64,000 nucleotides of DNA, taken from the NCBI RefSeq assembly GCF_042679565.1, contig NZ_JBHTMY010000003.1, positions 1,054,001 through 1,118,000 on the forward strand, read 5' to 3'. The stretch comes from Namhaeicola litoreus (lineage in GTDB: Bacteria; Bacteroidota; Bacteroidia; Flavobacteriales; Flavobacteriaceae). Under the pieces are notes generated by a model. The model did not search any database, had not been told where the DNA came from, and was given only the letters and a program-made list of their open reading frames with translations. Shown here in pieces: positions 1-9,297 of the stretch. Within the stretch, counting starts at the first letter, position 1, and the number at the start of each line of letters is the position of its first letter. The position numbers and the translations under genes are program-made.

Positions 1-731
1 TTAAATTCTTTTACAAACGGACTTTGTCTGGTAATGGTATATAATCCACTATTTTGGCTCACGCCTGGATCATCTGAATACAAGATCGCTTTCATGCTGA
101 AACTCTCACCATTAATTACTTGATCACGAATTTCATTTAAGCGGGCCAAAATCCTTGCTTCTTCCTCAGGCGAGGGGTTTACATTGATAACAATTTGTGC
201 CAATTCTATATCTGCGCCAAATTCTGGCAAGTTTCCGGATTCTTCCAAACTTTTGTAATATCTCTTTACTTCTTCGGGAGTTATGTCGATCTCAGAGGTG
301 AGCTTTTGCTGCATTTTATTGATATACATTGCTTCTCTTTCTACATCTGCCAATTCCGCATTAAGATCTTTCATTGAGTCGAAACCATAATACTCTAGCA
401 TTTTTTCAGGAGAACCAAGTTGTTGACTAAAATAACTCACTTTTCTTTGCACATTAGCACTTATTTCAGCCTCAGACACCACAATACTATCTATCACAGC
501 ATGATGAGCTAATAATTTTCTATTCATTATTTGCTCCAACATTTCACAATCCGATATATCTGATTTCCCATCACTTTGTTGCAACAATTCTAGTTTAAAG
601 GCCTCTACTTCTGAATCTAGCACAATATTCTTTCCTATAACAGTTGCAACTCCGTCAATTTTCACCTTCTCTTGAGCTGATAAAATACCAATCATAAACC
701 CAAAAGCAACCGATACATATGTTAACTTCAT
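1..731 (-). CDS. surA: SurA-type periplasmic peptidyl-prolyl isomerase/chaperone (C-terminus outside window)
   Basis: The reading frame starts at the ATG at 731 and stays open for 243 codons to the window edge, so the end of the protein is missing. It begins with a signal peptide (MKLTYVSVAFGFMIGILSAQ). A SurA N-terminal domain follows (VATVIGKNIVLDSEV, then a long helical stretch), and then the start of a parvulin domain (ELAQIVINVNPSPEEEA, and SDDPGVSQNSG near the edge). SurA helps outer-membrane proteins fold in the periplasm. It lies 7 nt downstream of the SurA-N-like lipoprotein gene and is the third gene of a chaperone operon. Family assignment is secure; whether a second parvulin domain follows cannot be seen. 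Confidence 0.85.
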   Translation of the reverse strand, partial: MKLTYVSVAFGFMIGILSAQEKVKIDGVATVIGKNIVLDSEVEAFKLELLQQSDGKSDISDCEMLEQIMNRKLLAHHAVIDSIVVSEAEISANVQRKVSYFSQQLGSPEKMLEYYGFDSMKDLNAELADVEREAMYINKMQQKLTSEIDITPEEVKRYYKSLEESGNLPEFGADIELAQIVINVNPSPEEEARILARLNEIRDQVINGESFSMKAILYSDDPGVSQNSGLYTITRQSPFVKEF

Positions 732-738
732 TCTCATT

Positions 739-1566
739 TTAATATGCTTCAAATTTTTTATTTTTAACTGCCTCAGACAGCAGTGATTTTTCAATATCTT
801 TAAAAAGATCTAACTTTCTCTTATGTAAAATCATTTTTTTAACCATAGGCTCTACATAACTCTTTGGCGCTGTTTCATTTACATAAAGCACATCTTTAAA
901 AGCCACCAAATATACTCCTAATGAATCTTCTTTTTTGAGAAATTTCTCTTTTTTTACTTTGTCTTCTTCTAATAAAAAGGGTAATTTGTTTGTTACCGAT
1001 TTATAACTCACCCAAATTGAATCGTTCAAATTAAATGATTTCAACTCGAGCTTTCTATCATTTAATTCTTCCAAATCTTGTTTGTCATCACTTTTAAACA
1101 ATTTTTCAAACTCATCCGCATTTTTTAGTTTCTTATCAAACAAGATAAATTTCACCCTAACCAAGTCTTCACTCAACCTATAAATATCCTTATTGGCGAG
1201 ATAAAAAGTTTCGATATCAGACTCAGTTACAACCGTGTCTAAAAGCTTGTTCAATAGCGCTTCCTTATATCTTTCTATCAGTAATTCCTTTTTATAGTTT
1301 TCAACAAGTTTATCTATATCCTCCTGCTCATCCCCAACATTCAATTTTGCCTTTTCCAACAACAATTCATTGGTTGCCCAATTATTGATGATACTAGATC
1401 TTAGCTGAATGCTGTCATCATAAGTATAATTTGAAGGCAAATATGCTTGAAAATCTTGCTTACTTAAGTATTGATTATTTAAGCGAGCAACTGCGTTTTC
1501 AGCCGGTAATTCTTTTTTACAACTGACGAACAAAATGGTTATCAATATAAAAATCGCTATCCTCAT
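739..1566 (-). CDS. Periplasmic SurA-N-like lipoprotein (parvulin-family relative)
   Basis: 275 residues with a lipoprotein signal (ILFVSCKK, lipidated Cys16). The N-terminal part resembles the SurA/PpiC N-terminal helical chaperone region (ENAVARLNNQYLSKQDF), and the rest is charged and helical. I see none of the usual parvulin catalytic blocks, so it is probably a chaperone-like or degenerate member rather than an active isomerase. The start codon overlaps the stop of the upstream two-domain parvulin gene by 4 nt (ATGA), and surA follows after 7 nt. This trio suggests a coordinated outer-membrane-protein folding module. The function is inferred from family and neighbours. Confidence 0.65.
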   Translation of the reverse strand: MRIAIFILITILFVSCKKELPAENAVARLNNQYLSKQDFQAYLPSNYTYDDSIQLRSSIINNWATNELLLEKAKLNVGDEQEDIDKLVENYKKELLIERYKEALLNKLLDTVVTESDIETFYLANKDIYRLSEDLVRVKFILFDKKLKNADEFEKLFKSDDKQDLEELNDRKLELKSFNLNDSIWVSYKSVTNKLPFLLEEDKVKKEKFLKKEDSLGVYLVAFKDVLYVNETAPKSYVEPMVKKMILHKRKLDLFKDIEKSLLSEAVKNKKFEAY

Positions 1567-3458
1567 TGATTCATTTCTAATGTTTTCTTCATTTGTTTCA
1601 CTACTTTCTTATTCCATTTTATTTCGTGCGTCTCTTTCAGAGAGGCGATCCATTCCCTTTCCAAATTATTTTGAAAATCGTTGACTACCTGACCACGGCA
1701 TTCCTCCAATTTCTTTTGTCTTGGCGGCTTTATTTCAAGAACATCAATCACGGTGTAATGATTTTTATCCTCTTCATATACTTCGGAAACTCCAACTTTT
1801 AAATCAAATGCATCCGGTAATTTAGTACTTGGAATCTCAATTAAACTTTCATTGAACAAAACATGAATGGTGGCTCCTTCATTTACTTCTTCCTTAATTT
1901 CTTCCATTGACATTTTTTCTTGTAACAACTTGCGCACTTGTTCTGCGTAAAATTTCTCATTGCAATTTGCAATAATACAATGTGCAGTTTGTTTCCAAAA
2001 ATAATTTTCTGCGTTTTTATTAAAATAGCTTTGAAGCGCTATTGAATCTAACTCCGCAGCTTTCCATATTTTATTCTCCAATAATTCAAATAATAATAAG
2101 CCGTCTTTGTATTCTTGCAGCGTATTTGCTACTTCCTCATTATTAGCCTCTAAATGATCTCTATAATATTGAATGATCATTTCATTACCAAACTGATTAA
2201 ACTGATCATGCAAAGGCAAATTTTTTAAATCTTTTGAAAAATCTATAAAATCTCCAAAAGTGTGTGTTTCATTTTCAATTGTCAAAACAATTTCATCTCT
2301 ATTTATAATGTTTCCCTTTGACAAATTTAAAATTTCTCGATCAGTAACCGATTTAACCACAAGATTCTTAGCAATTCTTTCGGCAAATTCTTTTTTGACA
2401 ATTTCTGTCCTATTTCCTCTTTGAAGTTGCATTACAATTCCATTCCTAGCTTCCGGATATGTTGGAATTGGGTACTTCTGCAATAATTTAAAAATATGCC
2501 AACCATAACTAGTTTGAAATGGTTCTGTTACATCGCCAATATTTTCTAGAGAAAAGGCTTCATCCTCCATACCCTTTATCATTCTTCCTGTGCCAAACCT
2601 CGGTAATTTACCTTCATTTGAAGCACTAACTTCATCATCGGAATACTTTTTAGCAAGAAAAGAAAAATCCTCTCCCTGTTCTATTTTTTGAAAAATTTCC
2701 TGAATTTGATTTTGAGCATAAATAGTATCACCTTCTTTGTTCTTGATAAAAATATGGCCTACTTCTATTTCGCCTTTGGCAGGCCTCTTGTCGTTTACTT
2801 GTAAAATATGATATCCAAAATTGGTGCGAAATGGCATACTTACTTCTCCTATCGCTGTCTCATAAGCTTTATCTTCGAAGGGGTAAACCATGTCAAAAGC
2901 AGAAAAATAAGAAAGGTTACCTCCATTTTGAACAACGGATGGATCTTCTGAAAATTCTTTTGCAACCAATTCAAACGGGTCACCAAGTAAGATTCTTTCT
3001 CTTGCCTCCATAATTTTTTGGTAAGCCTTAAGCGTGTCGGCCGGACTGGCACTTGGTTCACATTTTATAAGAATATGACTTGCATTTACTTCAAACAACA
3101 TTCTATCATACGTAGATTTGATCAAATTTTCGTCAATTTCTTCATCTTTGATATAAGAATCGAGCAACTGTTCTCGATATTTATTATAATCATTCTTGAA
3201 ATTTTCATTCTGATCGAGATTTGACTCGTAAGCTGAAATAAGTTTTAATTTAAACTCCAAAAATAAGTTGAGGTATTGATCAATATCTTGATCTTCAGAA
3301 GCAATAACTGCCTCCTTATTTTTGTTATAAACTTTGTAAAATTCTTGGGTATAAATAGGTTTATCGTCTATCCAAAGAAGAATATCCCCTTTTTGTTGGC
3401 CCAAAGCCCGAGCTCCAAAAAAACAGATTAAACCAATCAGAATATATCTGAACTTCAT
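1563..3458 (-). CDS. Periplasmic peptidyl-prolyl cis-trans isomerase with two parvulin domains
   Basis: The best start is the ATG at 3458 (MKFRYILIGLICFFGARALGQ), which opens directly on a signal peptide; a longer frame to 3506 would add 16 residues in front of it. The mature protein has a SurA-like N-terminal region, then two consecutive PpiC/rotamase domains. The first contains ASHILIKCEPS and later FGYHILQVNDKRP, the second GHIFIKNKEGD and YGWHIFKLLQKYP. A long helical C-terminal part follows. It is expected to catalyse proline isomerisation and assist outer-membrane protein folding. It is the first gene of an operon with the lipoprotein and surA. Length (631 residues) is typical of Bacteroidota two-domain parvulins. 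Confidence 0.85.
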   Translation of the reverse strand: MKFRYILIGLICFFGARALGQQKGDILLWIDDKPIYTQEFYKVYNKNKEAVIASEDQDIDQYLNLFLEFKLKLISAYESNLDQNENFKNDYNKYREQLLDSYIKDEEIDENLIKSTYDRMLFEVNASHILIKCEPSASPADTLKAYQKIMEARERILLGDPFELVAKEFSEDPSVVQNGGNLSYFSAFDMVYPFEDKAYETAIGEVSMPFRTNFGYHILQVNDKRPAKGEIEVGHIFIKNKEGDTIYAQNQIQEIFQKIEQGEDFSFLAKKYSDDEVSASNEGKLPRFGTGRMIKGMEDEAFSLENIGDVTEPFQTSYGWHIFKLLQKYPIPTYPEARNGIVMQLQRGNRTEIVKKEFAERIAKNLVVKSVTDREILNLSKGNIINRDEIVLTIENETHTFGDFIDFSKDLKNLPLHDQFNQFGNEMIIQYYRDHLEANNEEVANTLQEYKDGLLLFELLENKIWKAAELDSIALQSYFNKNAENYFWKQTAHCIIANCNEKFYAEQVRKLLQEKMSMEEIKEEVNEGATIHVLFNESLIEIPSTKLPDAFDLKVGVSEVYEEDKNHYTVIDVLEIKPPRQKKLEECRGQVVNDFQNNLEREWIASLKETHEIKWNKKVVKQMKKTLEMNQ

Positions 3459-3542
3459 TGAATTATAAATATTTTCAAAAACAAAATTGTGGAAATCTAA
3501 GGGCAAAAGTATTTGATTTTTTCCGAATGCCTGTTAAAAATA

Positions 3543-3833
3543 TCACAAAGAAATAACACCTTCAATCTTGCCGACCTCCTTATATTTATCGATAATTTCA
3601 TCAGGTGTAGCCATATTCACAAAGATCGATAGACTAGTGTATTTTCCATTTGACGAAGGTTTGCTATTGATCACAGCACCCATATTATTGAAAATATTTT
3701 CGATTTCTTTTAATTTTTTCTCAGAAGTAGGTATAATAAACTTATAGAGATATTGGGTTGGAAAACTTGTAGTTTCCAGTAAACTTTGCTTTAGTTTGTC
3801 GTAAAAATCAGATTCTTTACTCATTGAATACAC
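3543..3833 (-). CDS. DUF493 (YbeD-like) family protein
   Basis: A 96-residue soluble protein; an internal ATG three codons in (MSKESDF) may be the real start. The ferredoxin-like pattern of DUF493 is recognisable: YLYKFIIPTSEKKL, a stretch around NNMGAVINSKPSSNGKYTS, and a C-terminal strand-helix ending EVGKIEGVISL. YbeD in E. coli sits next to lipoate genes, but its molecular role is unclear, and no lipoate gene is near here. It is divergent from the P-loop NTPase gene at 3906. The family call is good; the function is unknown. Confidence 0.75.
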   Translation of the reverse strand: MYSMSKESDFYDKLKQSLLETTSFPTQYLYKFIIPTSEKKLKEIENIFNNMGAVINSKPSSNGKYTSLSIFVNMATPDEIIDKYKEVGKIEGVISL

Positions 3834-3905
3834 CTTTAGAAAAGATCAGACAAATTTACAATTAATATTTTTTACTTTTGAAGTGGTTTAAAAGATAACA
3901 CTAAG

Positions 3906-4436
3906 ATGCCTCGTAAAATCGTATTAACCGGTGGTCCTGGAACTGGAAAATCTACTATAATCGATGAATTATCAAAAAGAAATTTTAGGTGCATGCCTGA
4001 AATTTCAAGACAAGTTACACTCAAAGCCCAGTCTGAAGGAATAAATCAACTATTCTTGGCTGATCCGATTCGCTTTAGTGAGTTATTATTGAAGGGAAGA
4101 TTGGAACAATTTCAAGTGGCAGAAGATTTATTGGATAACCCTATTTTTTTTGACCGAGGTCTACCTGATATCAGTGCCTATCTCGACTTTTTAGGGATAG
4201 ATTATCCAGAGCCAATAACGAATACCATCGAGGCACATCCTTACGAATTAGTTTTTATTCTTCCTCCCTGGAAAGATATTTATACAGATGATAACGAGCG
4301 ATACGAAAATTACAGTCAAGCCGAAAAAATTCATCATTTTTTATTTGAGACTTACAGCAAATTAGGTTACGACTTAGTAGAGGTGCCAAAAGATACAGTG
4401 ATTAGCCGAGTAGATTTTATTTTGAAAAACATTTAA
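3906..4436 (+). CDS. P-loop NTPase, AAA_28-type predicted ATPase/kinase
   Basis: 176 residues starting directly with a strand and a Walker A loop (VLTGGPGTGKST, residues 6-17). The segment FFDRGLPDISAYLDF is the conserved D-R-G-(L/I)-x-D motif of small nucleotide or nucleoside kinase-like ATPases, and it is followed by FILPPWKDIYTDDNERYE. The substrate is unknown. The stop codon overlaps the recQ start (TAATG), so the two genes are translationally coupled. No membrane segment is seen. Confidence 0.7.
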   Translation: MPRKIVLTGGPGTGKSTIIDELSKRNFRCMPEISRQVTLKAQSEGINQLFLADPIRFSELLLKGRLEQFQVAEDLLDNPIFFDRGLPDISAYLDFLGIDYPEPITNTIEAHPYELVFILPPWKDIYTDDNERYENYSQAEKIHHFLFETYSKLGYDLVEVPKDTVISRVDFILKNI

Positions 4437-6337
4437 TGCAACAAAGCCCCGAATTTGTTTTACAGACGATCTGGAAGCACGAGGAATTCAGAACTCCTCA
4501 AAGGGAAATTATTGAAAGCGTTTTACAGAAAAACGATGTTATCGCCTTGTTGCCAACAGGTGCGGGTAAATCTATTTGCTATCAGATACCCGCTGTGATT
4601 TCTGAAGGTATTTGCTTGGTCATATCTCCGCTCATTGCCTTAATGAACGACCAAATCAATGGGCTTGAAAAGAAAGGTATTAAAGCTATGGTTTTAAGTG
4701 CACAAATGTCTTTCAAAGATACCATTCGCGCTTTTGATAATTTGAAATTTGGAAATTATAAGTTGCTATACCTCTCTCCGGAAAAACTTCAATCAGACAT
4801 AATTCAAGAAAAACTAAAAGAACTCCATTTAACCTTTATCGCAATTGATGAAGCGCATTGTATTTCTGAATGGGGACATGACTTTAGACCTTCTTATTTA
4901 CGATTGTTTTTTTTAAAAGAAACTTTCCCATCAACTTCTATCATTGCTTTAACAGCTACTGCTACAAAAAGAGTAATTGCAGACATAGAAAGTCATCTCA
5001 AACTGAAAAAACCAGTTGTTTTTAAGGAATCACATTTTCGTAGGAACCTTTCTCTCAATGTGGTAAAAACAGAAGATATTAAGACAGCACTGATCCATAT
5101 TCTAAAAAAGTATAACGAACCCTCAATTGTCTATGTTTCATCACGAAAAAAAACGGTTGATCTATCCAATTTTTTAAATCATCAAAAAATAAGTGCATCT
5201 TATTTTCATGGTGGCATGACACAAGAAGAAAAGAAAATGGCATATGAGACCTGGATACATGAAAAAGCGCTTGTCATGGTTGCGACAAATGCCTTTGGTA
5301 TGGGAATAGACAAGTCCAATGTAAGGGTAGTAATACATGTCGATATTCCGGCCAGCATAGAAAACTATCTTCAAGAAAGCGGCAGAGCTGGTAGAGATAG
5401 TAAAAGCGCCTATGCTTTTTTGCTGTATAATAATTCGAGTATCCAAACTTTTAAACAAATTCTTCAAAATGGATTCATCACAAAAGAAGACTGTAAAAAA
5501 GTTTATAAAAATCTCATGTCAAATTATCAAATCGCCAATGGAGAAAACCCTGAAAATGTTTATGATTTTAACTTACAGGAATTTTGCAACACCTACAACC
5601 TGCCAATTTTAAATACATTTAATGTACTCACCTTTTTTGAAAACGCGGGAATCTTATCTATTCAGAATACTGGTGAATCCAGATCTAGAATTAAAATAAC
5701 TTCTAATAATGATGGATTATTCAGACATTACGAACAAAATCCATCATCAAAGGAATTGATTCAAAATCTCTGTAGAAATTATGGTGGTATTTTCGATTTA
5801 TATGTAGCTGTTGATGAATACGAACTTTCCAAAAAAACACAAATTTCAAGAGGGAAACTAATCAATCTTCTTGAGCAATTAAATCAGCTCGGTATTATCA
5901 GCTATTTTAAAAGAAAACAAGCTACAAAAATTAATTTTTTAGTTCCTCGTGAAGATTTATTCGTCATAAATTCTATTCAGCCCTACCTCAAAAGAATATC
6001 AGATAGAAAAATTGAAAAGGCCAAAAATATGGTTAATTTCATAGAACAAAACTCCCTTTGCAGAAATTTGTTCTTACAAAATTATCTCGGAGAAACATCC
6101 TTGACACAGGTATGCGGGAATTGTGATATTTGCAAACAAGCCATATATTCAAAAGACACAGATCTTATTCAAATCATTGTAGAGTTTTTAAAACAAAATT
6201 CAAATATTACGAGCTCTGAGTTGATCAATGGTATAGAAAAACCAAGAGAAGATGTGCTAAAAACCTTAAGATATTTACTTGAAAATAGACGAATAGAGTT
6301 AAATTCGCACAACAAAATAAAGTTGAGAAATGAATGA
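4436..6337 (+). CDS. recQ: ATP-dependent DNA helicase of the RecQ family
   Basis: 633 residues with the full set of RecQ motifs: Walker A (LPTGAGKS, residues 39-46), DEAH box (138-141) followed by the aromatic-rich loop (CISEWGHDFRPSY), motif III (ALTATAT), and motifs V/VI (FGMGIDKSNVR, QESGRAGRDS). A four-cysteine zinc cluster near residues 540-565 (CRNLF, then CGNCDIC) and a winged-helix region follow. I see no clear HRDC domain at the C-terminus. RecQ unwinds DNA 3' to 5' in recombination and replication-fork repair. It is coupled to the NTPase upstream and overlaps fmt by 8 nt. Confidence 0.93.
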   Translation: MQQSPEFVLQTIWKHEEFRTPQREIIESVLQKNDVIALLPTGAGKSICYQIPAVISEGICLVISPLIALMNDQINGLEKKGIKAMVLSAQMSFKDTIRAFDNLKFGNYKLLYLSPEKLQSDIIQEKLKELHLTFIAIDEAHCISEWGHDFRPSYLRLFFLKETFPSTSIIALTATATKRVIADIESHLKLKKPVVFKESHFRRNLSLNVVKTEDIKTALIHILKKYNEPSIVYVSSRKKTVDLSNFLNHQKISASYFHGGMTQEEKKMAYETWIHEKALVMVATNAFGMGIDKSNVRVVIHVDIPASIENYLQESGRAGRDSKSAYAFLLYNNSSIQTFKQILQNGFITKEDCKKVYKNLMSNYQIANGENPENVYDFNLQEFCNTYNLPILNTFNVLTFFENAGILSIQNTGESRSRIKITSNNDGLFRHYEQNPSSKELIQNLCRNYGGIFDLYVAVDEYELSKKTQISRGKLINLLEQLNQLGIISYFKRKQATKINFLVPREDLFVINSIQPYLKRISDRKIEKAKNMVNFIEQNSLCRNLFLQNYLGETSLTQVCGNCDICKQAIYSKDTDLIQIIVEFLKQNSNITSSELINGIEKPREDVLKTLRYLLENRRIELNSHNKIKLRNE

Positions 6338-7274
6338 CCTGAGAATTGTTTTTATGGGTACTCCTGCCTTTGCTGTGGCTAGTTTAGAGGCTCTGCTGCG
6401 TGCAAAAATGAACGTTGTTGCTGTAGTTACAGCTCCAGACAAACCAGCTGGAAGAGGAAGAAATTTAAAACAATCAGCCGTTAAAGAATACGCACTTAAA
6501 AGGAACTTACCTGTATTACAGCCCAACAATTTGAAGGCCGATCATTTTGTCCAAGAATTAATCAATTTAAAGGTAAATCTTCAAATTGTTGTCGCTTTTC
6601 GGATGTTACCTAAAGTAGTCTGGTCTTTACCTAACTATGGAACTTTTAATCTCCACGCCTCACTCCTGCCTCATTATCGCGGAGCTGCTCCTATCAATTG
6701 GGCCATAATTAATGGAGAGAAAAAGACGGGGGTAACTACATTTTTTCTCAATGAAAATATAGATGAGGGAGCGATTATTTTACAACAAGAAGTTGACATA
6801 GATAAAAATGAAACAGCTGGTGACTTGCATGATAAATTGATGTTGACAGGTAGCAAATTAGTCATCGAAACAGTTCAACTGATCGCTTCTGAAAAAGTTT
6901 TCCCAAAAAAACAGTCAAACGAATCTTTTAAACTTGCGCCTAAATTAACTTCAGAGAATTGTAGAATCGATTGGTCACAGGATGTGTACAATGTCTTTAA
7001 CCAGGTGAGAGGACTTTCCCCATATCCATTAGCACATACCTTGTTAGTCAATGGCGATGAACAAATAAAAACATTGATTTCTTCATGTACCCCATTTGAA
7101 TTAGAGCACATCCAAAATTTTGGAAGCATTTTAATAAAACAAAAGGAGATCCAAGTCTTTTGTAAGAATGGATTTATTAAAATTGACCAACTTAAACTGG
7201 CTGGAAAAAAGCTTATGGATGCCAAAAGTTTGTTAAATGGATATACGATTTTAGACGGAGCCCATTTCGAATGA
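6330..7274 (+). CDS. fmt: Methionyl-tRNA formyltransferase
   Basis: 314 residues, the usual Fmt length. The N-terminal formyltransferase domain begins RIVFMGTPAFAV. It carries the active-site segment FNLHASLLPHYRGAAP (Asn107, His109) and an aspartate in NENIDEGAII. The C-terminal OB-like domain starts near SEKVFPKKQ and includes the NQVRGLSPYP signature. It formylates the initiator Met-tRNA in the cytoplasm using 10-formyl-tetrahydrofolate. It overlaps recQ by 8 nt. Confidence 0.95.
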   Translation: MNDLRIVFMGTPAFAVASLEALLRAKMNVVAVVTAPDKPAGRGRNLKQSAVKEYALKRNLPVLQPNNLKADHFVQELINLKVNLQIVVAFRMLPKVVWSLPNYGTFNLHASLLPHYRGAAPINWAIINGEKKTGVTTFFLNENIDEGAIILQQEVDIDKNETAGDLHDKLMLTGSKLVIETVQLIASEKVFPKKQSNESFKLAPKLTSENCRIDWSQDVYNVFNQVRGLSPYPLAHTLLVNGDEQIKTLISSCTPFELEHIQNFGSILIKQKEIQVFCKNGFIKIDQLKLAGKKLMDAKSLLNGYTILDGAHFE

Positions 7275-7381
7275 TTATTCCTTTTAAGCCCTTTATTTAT
7301 CTAGGTTTTATGCTTTTGCGTCTAGGTTATTAACATTTTCACTTTTTTTATTAACAATCTCATTGATTTTTGAGTCAAAAC

Positions 7382-7411
7382 TTGCGTAAACCCTTATAAA
7401 ATCTATATTTG
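7382..7411 (+). promoter_or_regulatory. Bacteroidota-type promoter of the HU gene
   Basis: TTG at 7382-7384 and TATATTTG at 7404-7411 are separated by 19 nt. This matches the -33/-7 pattern (TTG, N19, TAnnTTTG) used by the Bacteroidota primary sigma factor. It lies 55 nt upstream of the HU start codon. Confidence 0.6.
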
Positions 7412-7466
7412 TTATGCTTTATTAAGCAAAAAAAGAATATTGTAACTAATTTTAAAATTTTAAACT

Positions 7467-7739
7467 ATGAACAAATCAGATTTAATTGAGGCTATGGCCA
7501 CTGATGCTGGGATTTCTAAAGCAGCTGCAGGAAAAGCATTAGACTCAATGATGAGCAATGTAAAGAAAACCTTAAAAGAAGGAAATAAGCTTGTTTTAGT
7601 TGGTTTTGGTTCTTTTGATGTGAAAGACAGACCAGCTAGAGATGGAAGAAACCCACAAACTGGAGCTACAATTAGAATTCCAGCTAGAAAGGTAGTAAGT
7701 TTCAAACCAGGATCTGAATTGAAAAATTCTGTTAACTAA
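7467..7739 (+). CDS. hup: HU-family histone-like DNA-binding protein
   Basis: 90 residues, the standard HU length. It begins MNKSDLIEAMATDAGISKAAAGKAL. The DNA-binding arm signature GFGSFDVKDRPARDGRNP is followed by the second arm strand region (RIPARKVVSFKPG). HU binds and bends DNA non-specifically and compacts the nucleoid. It is monocistronic, with its own promoter upstream (7382-7411) and a perfect rho-independent terminator immediately downstream. Confidence 0.95.
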   Translation: MNKSDLIEAMATDAGISKAAAGKALDSMMSNVKKTLKEGNKLVLVGFGSFDVKDRPARDGRNPQTGATIRIPARKVVSFKPGSELKNSVN

Positions 7740-7763
7740 TTCTAAAAAGGTTAAACGTTTAAA

Positions 7764-7790
7764 GGCTATCAAATTTGATAGCCTTTTTTT
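7764..7790 (+). terminator. Rho-independent terminator of the HU gene
   Basis: A perfect inverted repeat with arms GGCTATCAAA and TTTGATAGCC (7764-7783) is followed by seven T residues. It lies 25 nt after the HU stop codon. A longer reading of the next gene (from 7775) would start inside this hairpin, which supports the downstream start at 7835. Confidence 0.88.
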
Positions 7791-7834
7791 ATTTGATATT
7801 TTTTTTTACATTTAGCAATATAATTTCCCCCGAA

Positions 7835-8392
7835 ATGATAAAGATTAAAGCATCAAAAGGTAAATTGCTAGTAGCCGAGCCAGCAATTTTAACAGACAGT
7901 TCATTCAATCGGTCTGTGATTTTACTTACTGAACACGATGAAAATGGATCTGTTGGGTTTATTTTTAATAAACCAACAGAATACACATTAGGCGATATAT
8001 TTCCAGAGTTGGATTCTACACTTCCCGTTTATTACGGAGGTCCTGTATCAGAAAACAACCTATATTTTGTGCATAGTGTACCCGAATTGATTCCCGAAAG
8101 TATTGAAATTAGTAATGGCGTTTATTGGGGAGGCGATTTTGAGGCTGTATTGGAACTATTAAAGGAAGGTGTACTTTCTAAAAATGATATAAGATTCTTT
8201 TTAGGTTACAGTGGTTGGTCTTCAAAACAGCTTGACGAGGAACTCTCTGTTTATTCCTGGGTTGTCATTGAGAATAATTTCCAAAATCTATTTAACATAA
8301 ATCACAATAGTTTTTGGAAAGATGAAATGAAAAAATTTGGGGGCGTCTATAAAATATGGGCGAATGCTCCTTCCAACCCCAGTTTAAACTAG
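7835..8392 (+). CDS. YqgE/AlgH family protein
   Basis: The ATG at 7835 (MIKIKASKGKLLVAEP) is chosen because the longer frame from 7775 would begin inside the HU terminator and add a hydrophobic tail not expected for this cytoplasmic family. The UPF0301 features are clear: GKLLVAEPAI at the start, SVGFIFNKPT, PVYYGGPVSENNLYFVHS, and the late FLGYSGWSSKQLDEEL. Members are linked to transcriptional control (AlgH in Pseudomonas), but the molecular role is not settled. The end overlaps the convergent aminotransferase gene by 4 nt. Confidence 0.9.
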   Translation: MIKIKASKGKLLVAEPAILTDSSFNRSVILLTEHDENGSVGFIFNKPTEYTLGDIFPELDSTLPVYYGGPVSENNLYFVHSVPELIPESIEISNGVYWGGDFEAVLELLKEGVLSKNDIRFFLGYSGWSSKQLDEELSVYSWVVIENNFQNLFNINHNSFWKDEMKKFGGVYKIWANAPSNPSLN

Positions 8393-9228
8393 ATCGCGAT
8401 TTGATCTGTTAATCGGTTGTTATATTTCTTTCTAATTTCCTGTGTTCTAGCTGTAGTATAAATTTTCTTTCTATACTTTGTCACAGATTGAATATCGAAA
8501 ATTGAATTTGTCAAAAACACTTCATCGGCTTTCATCAATTCAAAAGGTGAAATAGAAACTTCTTGAAGTTCTAATGAATCAAACTTTTCTAAAATTCGCA
8601 ATACCTGTTTTCTAACAATACCATTTATACATCCATCTTCTAAAGGTGGAGTGAAAACGGTATTTCCTTTGACCAAAAACACATTGGCGTTCATCGCTTC
8701 TGTTAAGTTCTTCTTTTCATTTATTAACACGCAATTATCAAATCCATTTTCAGTAGCAAAAATACCTGCCAAAACATGCAGCATTTTATTGTTGGTTTTA
8801 ATGGTCGATAAAATACCGGATTGTAGTGAAAAATCTTTGTAAAGTTCAATCTCGCAATTTTGGTTTTCAATATATTGCAAGGAAGAAACCTCGATCAAAA
8901 AATCAATTTCATTGGTTTTTGGTGCATAAAATCCACCCGGTTTTCTAAAAACACTAACTCTAATTCGAGCTAAAATAGATAAGTGATTCGCTTGTAATGT
9001 TTTCACTATCTGATCCTTATAGTATTGCAGGGTAAAATCCATAGGGATTTCCATCCTCAACATACGCATGGATGACATGAGCCTAAAATAGTGATCTTCA
9101 ATAAAATAAATATTATTACGAAAGGACTTAAGCGTATCAAAGATACCGTCACCAAATTTAAATGCTCTATTATCTGCCGAAAGTATTGGAGATTCTTCTG
9201 GAATCAGTGTTCCATTAAAATTGATCAT
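8389..9228 (-). CDS. Class IV (fold type IV) PLP aminotransferase / aminodeoxychorismate lyase-like
   Basis: The start at 9228 (MINFNGTLIPEESP) fits the usual beginning of the family; an in-frame ATG at 9246 would add six residues. Fold type IV PLP features are present: FKFGDGIFDTLKSF near the N-terminus, the lysine segment in ILSTIKTNNKMLHVLAG, the glutamate in KKNLTEAMNANVFLVKG, and the phosphate-binding TNSIFDIQSVTKY. Possible activities are branched-chain or D-amino-acid aminotransferase or 4-amino-4-deoxychorismate lyase (PabC). Sequence alone does not decide between them. Confidence 0.85.
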   Translation of the reverse strand: MINFNGTLIPEESPILSADNRAFKFGDGIFDTLKSFRNNIYFIEDHYFRLMSSMRMLRMEIPMDFTLQYYKDQIVKTLQANHLSILARIRVSVFRKPGGFYAPKTNEIDFLIEVSSLQYIENQNCEIELYKDFSLQSGILSTIKTNNKMLHVLAGIFATENGFDNCVLINEKKNLTEAMNANVFLVKGNTVFTPPLEDGCINGIVRKQVLRILEKFDSLELQEVSISPFELMKADEVFLTNSIFDIQSVTKYRKKIYTTARTQEIRKKYNNRLTDQIAI

Positions 9229-9249
9229 TTCTGTATTTTTTTGCAAAAA

Positions 9250-9283
9250 TAGAAAAAAAAACCTCGGAGCTTCCGAGGTTTTT
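9250..9283 (-). terminator. Terminator after the START-like gene
   Basis: Inverted repeat CCTCGG (9262-9267) and CCGAGG (9273-9278), extended by A:T pairs to AAACCTCGG/CCGAGGTTT. Runs of A and T lie on both sides. On the minus strand it ends the START-like gene before the aminotransferase gene, so the latter probably has its own promoter close to the hairpin. Confidence 0.8.
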
Positions 9284-9297
9284 ATCGATAGATTTGA